A stretch of DNA of 7,096 nucleotides from assembly GCA_018064545.1 (NCBI GenBank), contig JAGHUY010000239.1, forward strand, positions 1-7,096. Reading direction: 5' to 3'. Source of the stretch: Candidatus Apopatosoma intestinale (GTDB lineage Bacteria > Bacillota > Clostridia > Oscillospirales > CAG-272). A program made the translations under genes and the position numbers. The notes under the pieces are model-generated. The model saw only the letters and a list, made by a program, of their open reading frames with translations. It was not told the DNA's origin and ran no database searches. Of this stretch, positions 1 through 4,770 are shown in pieces (within the stretch, counting starts at the first letter, position 1; the number at the start of each line of letters is the position of its first letter).

Positions 1-808
1 TTTCGTGATGGAGCCTCGCGTCCACGCGGCTTTTGGCATAATCGGTGAACAGGATGATTGACAGCGCCACGGCACCGAACGAGCCGCCGATGGCGGCAAG
101 CCACCGGAGCGAGGCGCCGGAGATGAGTATCATGACCGCGCCTATCAGAAACAGGATGATCGTACCCGACATATGGCGTTCGAGAAGCGTCGTCGCGCAG
201 ACGACGCCGATGATCATTGCCGGGTACAGGATGCCGTAGCGGAACTCGCCGGCACGCTTCGCGTAGATCGAGAAATAATAGGCGAGAAGGAGCGCGAGGG
301 CGAACTTCATGATCTCCGACGGTTGGATGGAGATCGGGCCGATATAGATCCAACGCGTCGCGCCCTTGGCGGAACTGCCGAGGAACGGGACGGCGAGCAG
401 TAACAGATAGGATGCCGCAAAGATCGGCAGGGTCAACTTTTTGATAAACGTATAGTCGATATGCGAGACGGCAATGGCCACCACGACGCCGGCGGCCGCC
501 CAGACGGCCTGCTTTTTAATAAAAAAGAAGCTGTCGTGATATTTGAACTCGGCAAAGACGTAACTTGCCGAGAAGATCATGACACTGCCGAGGCAGAGCA
601 GAAGCAGGACGAGGATCAGAAAGGGAATATCCATGCCGTGTTTTTCTCGGAAAATGATGATCTCTTCCGCCGGATGGAAAAACGAGGTTTTGGCAGGTTC
701 TTCCGGCATCCGGTCGTCTGTCCGGCGAGCCGATCCGCGCACGGGCGTTTTTCCCGGGGCGGTTTCCCGGACGCGGGAGCCGCTTCCGGGGCGAGGGGTT
801 CTTTCCAT
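1..808 (-). CDS. ftsW: FtsW/SpoVE-type SEDS peptidoglycan glycosyltransferase (5' part; 3' end outside the window)
   Basis: SEDS-family membrane glycosyltransferase that polymerises lipid II with a partner class B PBP; the PBP at the other end of this cluster is the obvious partner (inference). The reverse complement of 808-2 reads as 269 uninterrupted codons. Residues 1-60 are a cytoplasmic, Arg/Pro/Gly-rich, probably disordered tail. The first membrane segment is about 61-84 (IPFLILVLLLL, then FSASY). The SEDS signature is clear: KGATRWI at 148-154 and GPISIQPSEIMKFAL at 157-171. A LLERHMSGT segment at 208-216 and SRVDARLHHE at 260-269 match the usual FtsW loop before the catalytic region, which lies outside the window. 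The ATG at 808 is preceded by AAAGGA about 8 bases upstream; ATGs at codons 34 and 59 have less support. It starts 43 bases after mraY, where murD is often found. FtsW and SpoVE cannot be separated from this fragment. Confidence 0.95.
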   Translation of the reverse strand, partial: MERTPRPGSGSRVRETAPGKTPVRGSARRTDDRMPEEPAKTSFFHPAEEIIIFREKHGMDIPFLILVLLLLCLGSVMIFSASYVFAEFKYHDSFFFIKKQAVWAAAGVVVAIAVSHIDYTFIKKLTLPIFAASYLLLLAVPFLGSSAKGATRWIYIGPISIQPSEIMKFALALLLAYYFSIYAKRAGEFRYGILYPAMIIGVVCATTLLERHMSGTIILFLIGAVMILISGASLRWLAAIGGSFGAVALSIILFTDYAKSRVDARLHHE

Positions 809-824
809 GGCAGGGTTCCTTTCT

Positions 825-839
825 TCCGATCGGATCGGA
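825..839. repeat. Small inverted repeat in the mraY-ftsW gap
   Basis: TCCGAT, CGG, ATCGGA: a perfect 6-bp stem with a 3-base loop in the 43-base spacer between the mraY stop and the ftsW start. No T-tract follows on either strand, so it is not a Rho-independent terminator. It lies just upstream of the ftsW ribosome binding site and could be chance. Confidence 0.35.
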
Positions 840-851
840 GGGGGTGTGGGT

Positions 852-1829
852 TCAGCAGAAAAACCGGAACGCGAGAATGGCGATCGCCCCGAAGACGGTC
901 GTCGAAACGAGGGCGACGAGGACGATTTTGTTTTCGCTCCATCCGCGCTTTTCAAAATGGTGATGGATCGGCGCCATCAGGAAGAGTCGTTTGCCGTGCG
1001 AGAGTTTATAGTATGCGACTTGCAGAATGACGGACGCTTCCTCGATCAGATAGACAAGGCCGACGAGGACGATCAGCACCTCATAATCCGCGAGGATCGA
1101 AAGGCCGACGACGATCCCGCCGAGAAAGAGCGAACCCGTGTCGCCCATAAAGACCTTGGCGGGGTGGAGGTTATACGCGAGGAAGCCGAACAGGCCGCCG
1201 ACGACACAGGCGGCGAGAATCGAGAGGTCCGGCAGATTCAGAAGAAAGCCGAGCGAGACGAAAAACGCGCAGACGGCGACGGAGACGGAGCCGCAAAGCC
1301 CGTCGATGCCGTCGGTCAGATTGACGCTGTTGTCGATCCCGACGATGAAGATGAGCAAAAGCACGTAATAGGCAAAACCTAGGTCGAACGAGACGGGGAA
1401 GCAGAAGAACGACACCACGGTGTCGATCTCACCGGTCGCCGCCATGCCGAACAGATACAGGGCGGCCGCGAGAAACTGAAAGACGAGTTTTTGCACGGGA
1501 GTAAGCCCTGCGTTCTGTTTTTTGCGGAATTTGGTCAGATCATCGACGACGCCGACAAGCCCCATCGAGACGCCCAGCCCGAGTGTGAGCAACAGGCCGA
1601 CCGGGGTTTCGTCGGAAAAGGCCGCATAGATCGGGACGGCGACGAGCGTCGGCAGGATGAAAAAAAGCCCGCCCATCGTTGGAGTGCCCTCCTTGCCGGC
1701 GTGCCAGCGGGGACCGTCTTCCAAAATCTTTTGGCCGAGCTTTTTGCTTTTGAGAACCGGGATTCCGAAGTGTCCGAGCGTGATGCTCGCCAAAAAACAG
1801 ATCAGAGCATAGAGAAAACAGGAAAGCAT
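852..1829 (-). CDS. mraY: Phospho-N-acetylmuramoyl-pentapeptide transferase (MraY)
   Basis: Polytopic membrane enzyme that transfers phospho-MurNAc-pentapeptide from UDP to undecaprenyl phosphate, giving lipid I, the first membrane step of peptidoglycan synthesis. The 325-residue length is normal for the family. Signatures in order: HAGKEGTPTMGG at 43-54; VVDDLTK at 94-100 with the Asp pair D96/D97; NLTDGIDGL at 170-178; NLHPAKVFMGDTGSLFLGG at 220-238 with the nucleophile-candidate D230; and MAPIHHHFEKRGW at 285-297 with the HHH cluster at 289-291. Hydrophobic stretches throughout fit a ten-helix protein. The ATG at 1829 has GGAGG 11 bases upstream, a slightly long spacing. It is the only gene here with a long (312-base) gap in front, so it may have some expression independent of murF. 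All catalytic residues are present; nothing looks degraded. Confidence 0.98.
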   Translation of the reverse strand: MLSCFLYALICFLASITLGHFGIPVLKSKKLGQKILEDGPRWHAGKEGTPTMGGLFFILPTLVAVPIYAAFSDETPVGLLLTLGLGVSMGLVGVVDDLTKFRKKQNAGLTPVQKLVFQFLAAALYLFGMAATGEIDTVVSFFCFPVSFDLGFAYYVLLLIFIVGIDNSVNLTDGIDGLCGSVSVAVCAFFVSLGFLLNLPDLSILAACVVGGLFGFLAYNLHPAKVFMGDTGSLFLGGIVVGLSILADYEVLIVLVGLVYLIEEASVILQVAYYKLSHGKRLFLMAPIHHHFEKRGWSENKIVLVALVSTTVFGAIAILAFRFFC

Positions 1830-1840
1830 GCCGGTTTTTT

Positions 1841-1845
1841 CCTCC
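1841..1845 (-). promoter_or_regulatory. mraY ribosome binding site
   Basis: GGAGG on the minus strand, 11 bases before the mraY ATG. The spacing is longer than the usual 5-9, but it is the only good Shine-Dalgarno sequence there and the ATG start matches the family's N-terminus. Confidence 0.6.
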
Positions 1846-1853
1846 GTTTTATT

Positions 1854-1884
1854 TTAATAAGGAAAGAAATGGGATCTTCCTCAA
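1854..1884 (-). promoter_or_regulatory. Weak candidate promoter for mraY
   Basis: On the minus strand TTGAGG (1884-1879) is followed 19 bases later by TATTAA (1859-1854), inside an AT-rich patch that contrasts with the GC-rich surroundings and ends just before the mraY ribosome binding site. Each hexamer matches the sigma-A consensus only 4 out of 6, and the spacer is long. It is noted because the gap before mraY makes an internal promoter plausible; the evidence is thin. Confidence 0.2.
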
Positions 1885-1973
1885 TCGAAGCCGGCGGCTT
1901 CGATTTCACCGCGAGCGGGCGAGCGATTTCATCGCGGCATTGCGTGATTTCACCCGAGCTTGCGAGGATTTCA
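1883..1973. repeat. GATTTCA motif array with interspersed hairpins
   Basis: The motif GATTTCA occurs four times at 1902, 1925, 1946 and 1967, spaced 23, 21 and 21 bases apart, close to two helical turns. The first is preceded by a perfect 10-bp stem with a 3-base loop (AATCGAAGCC at 1883-1892 paired with GGCTTCGATT at 1896-1905). The segments between later motifs are different sequences but can form short imperfect stems, for example TCA-T-CGC (1929-1935) with GCGTGA (1942-1947), with one bulged base. The constant motif plus variable self-complementary spacer resembles short hairpin arrays I associate with clostridial intergenic DNA; I cannot put a family name to it. The spacers are not CRISPR-like: far too short and self-complementary. 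Confidence 0.75.
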
Positions 1974-1990
1974 TTCATTTGGGAAGGGAG

Positions 1991-2021
1991 CCGGGCGGAC
2001 GGTTCTCGGGCGTCCGCCCGG
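1991..2021. repeat. Perfect 11-bp GC-rich hairpin
   Basis: CCGGGCGGACG (1991-2001), a 9-base loop, then CGTCCGCCCGG (2011-2021). The stem is perfect and almost all G-C, so it should be very stable as RNA or extruded DNA. On the minus strand it is followed by CTCCCTTCCC, not a T-tract; on the plus strand by TATTATG. It is therefore not a typical Rho-independent terminator. It could act as an mRNA stability or processing element between murF and mraY, or be part of a repeat unit. Confidence 0.85.
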
Positions 2022-2049
2022 TATTATGAAAAAGAGAAAATCGTAGTGA

Positions 2050-2126
2050 AGTTTTCAGTTTACAGTTTTCAGTTTTCAGAAAAGGGAAACGAGGTTACAG
2101 TTTTCAGTTTTCTGAAAAGAGAGACT
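2050..2126. repeat. Heptanucleotide tandem array (AGTTTTC type) with a 35-bp super-repeat
   Basis: On the plus strand 2050-2126 divides exactly into eleven 7-base units. Five are AGTTTTC and one is AGTTTAC; the others are AGAAAAG, GGAAACG, AGGTTAC, TGAAAAG and AGAGACT. At a larger scale 2057-2091 and 2092-2126 are diverged direct copies of one 35-bp block of five units, matching at 30 of 35 positions by my count. On the transcribed strand the units read GAAAACT. Such a structure points to slippage followed by block duplication. It begins 16 bases after the murF stop codon and does not encode anything visible. Confidence 0.88.
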
Positions 2127-2141
2127 GGGGGTTTTCAGAAA
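2109..2141. repeat. 10-bp inverted repeat directly after murF
   Basis: TTTCTGAAAA (2109-2118) and TTTTCAGAAA (2132-2141) form a perfect 10-bp, A/T-rich stem with a 13-base loop. One arm abuts the murF TAA stop and the other overlaps the heptamer array, so part of the symmetry comes from opposed heptamer-like units. No T-run follows on the minus strand, so termination here is unlikely. Confidence 0.7.
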
Positions 2142-3530
2142 TTACAAAAGCGAGACGACGTTTTCGAGGGCAACGCGTCGGCTGGCTTTGAACAGAACGG
2201 TGTCGCCGTCATGCAAGACCTTCCGGATCGCGTCGGCGATCTCGGCCGGGGTGTTCGACGGAAGTTCGACGATATGGGATGCGTCCATGCCGTTTTCTCT
2301 CGCGCCGTCGGAAATGGCGCGGGCATTTTCACCCACGGTGATGAGCAGGTCGGTTCCCTTGGCGTAGGAGCGTCCGACGCTCTTGTGCAGATCGCGGCTG
2401 AACGAGCCGAGTTCCAGCATCTCCCCGAGTACGGCCACGCGACGGCCGCCGTCGGCCACGTCGCCGAGGACGTCCAGCGCCGCCATCATGGATTCCGGCG
2501 AGGCGTTATAGCAATCGGAGATGAACGTATAGGCGTTGCGCTTTTCGATCTCGGTGCGCAGGGCGACCGCTTCATATTTGAGAAGCCCCGTGCGGATGTC
2601 CTCTTCGGAAATACCGGAGAGGATGCCGCAGACGACGGCCGCCATGGCGTTGTAGATATTATGCCGGCCGCGCGTGCGGATTTCCAGATCGCGGAGAACT
2701 TCGTCGCCGTTGCGGATGTCCAGATCAAAGAGGAAACCGGCGTCCGTCTTGCGGATATTGACCGCGTTATACTGACAGGTCGGGTTTTCGATGCCCATAT
2801 ATTTCGGGCAGACTTTTCCGGTGTTCAGATGGCGGAGCAGAGGCTCGTCGCCGTTTAAGAGCAGGATACCGTCCTCTTTCATGCCGTCGAGAATCTCCAA
2901 TTTGGCGTCCCGGATGGCCTCCCGCGAGCCGAGGTTTTCGATATGCGCCGTCCCGATGTTGGTGATGACGGCAATGTCCGGTTCCGCAATGCGGGAAAGG
3001 CGGCGAATCTCGCCCGGATGGTTCATGCCCATCTCCACGACCATCGCTTTATACGAAATGTTGAGTTTGAAGAGTGTCAGGGGCAGACCGATTTCGTTAT
3101 TGAAGTTGCCCTCGGTCTTGTTCGTCTTATATTTGGTATCGAGGACGGAATAGATGAACTGCTTGGTCGTGGTCTTGCCGACACTGCCGGTCACCGCGAC
3201 CGTGATCGTGCCGAAACGGCGGCGGTATTCTCTCGCCAGCAGGCCGAGGGCTTCTACGGTGTCGGAGACGAGAATATAAGGGATTTCGTCAGAGGGAACA
3301 CGGGTGACGACGGCGCAACGAGCCCCGCGGCAGATCGCTTCGGCGGCAAAATCGCCTCCGTCATACGTCTCCCCCGGGATGCCGAAAAAGATGTCGTCGG
3401 GTTGCACCGTGCGGGTGTCGATCGAGACTCCGTAGATGATGCTTTCTTCGTTTTCGGCGTGCAGTTCGCCCCCGATCACACGGGCGATGTCCACCAAACT
3501 CATGCCGTTATCGTTCAGACCAAAATACAT
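2142..3530 (-). CDS. murF: UDP-N-acetylmuramoyl-tripeptide--D-alanyl-D-alanine ligase (MurF)
   Basis: Cytoplasmic ATP-dependent ligase that adds D-Ala-D-Ala to UDP-MurNAc-tripeptide, completing the pentapeptide that MraY uses. At 462 residues it is of normal length with all three Mur-ligase domains. The N-terminal UDP-binding domain is at about 1-105 (VSIDTRTVQPDDIFFGIPG at 35-53). The ATP-binding domain has the P-loop TGSVGKTTT at 114-122, GNFNNEIGLP at 141-150, VEMGMNHPGEI at 165-175, NIGTAHIENLGS at 191-202 and a likely carbamoylated lysine, K210. The C-terminal domain includes GRHNIYNAMAA at 288-298, DCYNASPESM at 339-348 and FKASRRVALE at 447-456. The start is one base after the murE TAA, with AAGGG 7 bases upstream inside murE, implying translational coupling. 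A second ATG at codon 10 has a poorer ribosome binding site. Its intact domain 1 contrasts with the truncated MurE. Confidence 0.97.
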   Translation of the reverse strand: MYFGLNDNGMSLVDIARVIGGELHAENEESIIYGVSIDTRTVQPDDIFFGIPGETYDGGDFAAEAICRGARCAVVTRVPSDEIPYILVSDTVEALGLLAREYRRRFGTITVAVTGSVGKTTTKQFIYSVLDTKYKTNKTEGNFNNEIGLPLTLFKLNISYKAMVVEMGMNHPGEIRRLSRIAEPDIAVITNIGTAHIENLGSREAIRDAKLEILDGMKEDGILLLNGDEPLLRHLNTGKVCPKYMGIENPTCQYNAVNIRKTDAGFLFDLDIRNGDEVLRDLEIRTRGRHNIYNAMAAVVCGILSGISEEDIRTGLLKYEAVALRTEIEKRNAYTFISDCYNASPESMMAALDVLGDVADGGRRVAVLGEMLELGSFSRDLHKSVGRSYAKGTDLLITVGENARAISDGARENGMDASHIVELPSNTPAEIADAIRKVLHDGDTVLFKASRRVALENVVSLL

Positions 3531-3531
3531 C

Positions 3532-4686
3532 TTATTTCCCTTGTTCCTTTCCCTTTTTTATGATTTCGGAAACGATGTCCCGTTCCCGAAATTCTCTTTT
3601 TCCGTTTTGTTCGATCAGATCATGTTCATGTCCCTTGCCGGCGAGGAGAAGCACGTCGCCGGGGTGTCTCTCATAGATCGCCCGTTCGATGGCCGCGCGC
3701 CGGTCGGGGATGATTTCATAGTTGTCTTTGCCGATACCCGCCCGAATGTCGGCGAGGATCGCGTCCGGGTCTTCGCTTCTCGGATTATCCGACGTCAGAT
3801 AGACGAAATCGGCCGCTTCCGAGGCGATTTTCCCCATTTCCGGCCGCTTGCCGCGGTCGCGGTCGCCGCCGCATCCGAAGAGAACGGCGAGCCTTCCCCG
3901 GCAGATGCCGCGAAGGGAAGAGAGAGCCTTTTCCAGCGCGTCCGGCGTATGGGCAAAATCGAGATAGACGTCAAAGTCGGTGCCGGTATCCAGCCGTTCC
4001 ATGCGCCCCGTGACGGGGGCGAAGTCCGCAAACGGTTCATCCGGGAGCCTGCCGCAAAGGAGCAGGACGGCGGCGAGTGCCGCGCCGAGGTTGTACGGCT
4101 GAAACGAGCCGACGAGACCGGCCCGGACGGGAATCCGGTTTTCTCCCGTATCGAGAGTAAACGAGACGCCGTCGCGGTCAGCACGGGGTGAGACGATGCG
4201 GAAATCCGCGTTCTCGTTTTCCCCGTAGTAGAAGACGTCGCCGGCGGCCGCCCACGCCATATCCCGGGCGGCGGGGTCGTCGAGGTTAACAAGAGACGTG
4301 CGGCTCGCGGCAAAGAGTTTACTCTTGGCCGCCGCGTAGGCCTCTTCCGTTTTGTGATAATCCAGATGGTCGCGCGTGAGGTTCGTGAAGATGCCGAGGT
4401 CAAAAGAAATGTCCGCGACGCGCCCTTGGACGAGCGCGTGGGAGGAGACCTCCATCACGCAATAGTCCACGTTGTTTTCCCGCATCCGGGAAAGGAGCGG
4501 GAGCAGTTCCTCCGGCGGGGGTGTGGTATAGGCCGCTTCTTTGCGCTTGTGTCCGTCGTCGGAAAAGATCGTGCCGACGGTGCCGACCGAATAGCCGAGC
4601 CGGCGGAGCAGGTGCGCTGTGGCAAGCGATGTCGTGGTTTTTCCGTTGGTGCCGGTGATGCCGACAATGGGAAATCCGAAATCCAT
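3532..4686 (-). CDS. murE: MurE ligase, meso-diaminopimelate type, lacking the N-terminal UDP-binding domain
   Basis: MurE adds the third stem-peptide residue to UDP-MurNAc-L-Ala-D-Glu in the cytoplasm. DNPR at 300-303 is the motif of meso-diaminopimelate-adding enzymes; lysine-adding ones differ there. Numbering from the ATG at 4686 (384 residues): P-loop GTNGKTTT 12-19; TTP 54-56; EVSSHALVQGR 79-89, with the Ser, Gln and Arg that bind UDP-MurNAc in known MurE; LTRDHLDYH 103-111; likely carbamoylated K121; GCGGDRDRGKRPEMG 271-285; GKGHE 350-354. Full-length MurE is about 480-500 residues with its P-loop near 110, so about 90 N-terminal residues are missing. The start at 4686 has GGAGG 5 bases upstream. 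An in-frame ATG at 4731 would add 15 residues, including FFSEAS, which resembles the end of the usual linker (FYGxPS), but has no good ribosome binding site. GSFQPYN (193-199) replaces the common GxFNVYN, and DFAHTPD replaces DYAHTPD. Family certain; full activity not. Confidence 0.93.
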   Translation of the reverse strand: MDFGFPIVGITGTNGKTTTSLATAHLLRRLGYSVGTVGTIFSDDGHKRKEAAYTTPPPEELLPLLSRMRENNVDYCVMEVSSHALVQGRVADISFDLGIFTNLTRDHLDYHKTEEAYAAAKSKLFAASRTSLVNLDDPAARDMAWAAAGDVFYYGENENADFRIVSPRADRDGVSFTLDTGENRIPVRAGLVGSFQPYNLGAALAAVLLLCGRLPDEPFADFAPVTGRMERLDTGTDFDVYLDFAHTPDALEKALSSLRGICRGRLAVLFGCGGDRDRGKRPEMGKIASEAADFVYLTSDNPRSEDPDAILADIRAGIGKDNYEIIPDRRAAIERAIYERHPGDVLLLAGKGHEHDLIEQNGKREFRERDIVSEIIKKGKEQGK

Positions 4687-4691
4687 AGACG

Positions 4692-4696
4692 CCTCC
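4692..4696 (-). promoter_or_regulatory. Ribosome binding site favouring the inner murE start
   Basis: GGAGG on the minus strand, exactly 5 bases before the ATG at 4686. The alternative ATG at 4731 is preceded by CCGGGTTTGG, which has no purine-rich Shine-Dalgarno match. A chance match inside coding sequence cannot be excluded. Confidence 0.55.
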
Positions 4697-4731
4697 GAAA
4701 AGAATGATTTTCGTTTGACGTCCTGTTCCAT

Positions 4732-4770
4732 CCAAACCCGGTTTTTCGGGCTGATTTCCGCTTGGCGGAT
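4732..4770 (-). other. Spacer between the PBP stop and the outer murE ATG
   Basis: 39 bases, exactly 13 codons, so the PBP stop TAA (4773-4771) is in the same frame as murE with no other stop between. The spacer contains two small stems on the minus strand: TCCGC-CAA-GCGGA and CCCG-(6)-CGGG. Neither is followed by a T-tract, so there is no terminator and the two genes are probably cotranscribed. There is no room here for the missing MurE N-terminal domain. Confidence 0.6.

Larger units (their letters stand above)
1830..2141. other. 312-base repeat-rich spacer between murF and mraY
   Basis: No gene is seen here. Reading in the direction of transcription from the murF stop, it holds a 10-bp inverted repeat (2141-2109), an overlapping heptamer array (2126-2050), an A/T-rich stretch, a perfect 11-bp GC hairpin (2021-1991), an array of GATTTCA motifs with small hairpins (1973-1883), and the AT-rich leader and ribosome binding site of mraY. 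The neighbouring gaps are 1, 39 (or 84) and 43 bases, so this spacer is unusual for the operon. None of the hairpins is followed by a T-tract on the minus strand, so transcription probably reads through. The simplest reading is accumulated short repeats rather than a gene. Confidence 0.8.

Noticed and set aside
579..1382. 267-codon plus-strand open frame over ftsW and mraY
   Set aside because: Antisense to genes with unmistakable motifs, and its charged, low-complexity translation is typical of a shadow frame.
1883..1973. CRISPR array
   Set aside because: The repeats are 7 bases and the spacers about 14-16 bases and self-complementary; there is no leader or cas gene.
1991..2021. Rho-independent terminator
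   Set aside because: The stem is strong, but no T-tract follows on either strand.
1491..2858. 455-codon plus-strand open frame crossing mraY, the spacer and murF
   Set aside because: It runs antisense to two clearly recognised genes and crosses unrelated repeats. The protein has no recognisable motif; the frame is open because of GC-rich codon bias on the other strand.
3436..4191. 251-codon plus-strand open frame over murF and murE
   Set aside because: Antisense to conserved parts of both ligases, with no recognisable domain.
3532..4770. murE truncated by a frameshift or hidden upstream extension
   Set aside because: The upstream DNA codes in frame for the last PASTA domain of the PBP and then a 13-codon spacer. 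No frame there shows MurE domain 1 motifs such as DSR-V-PGDLF.
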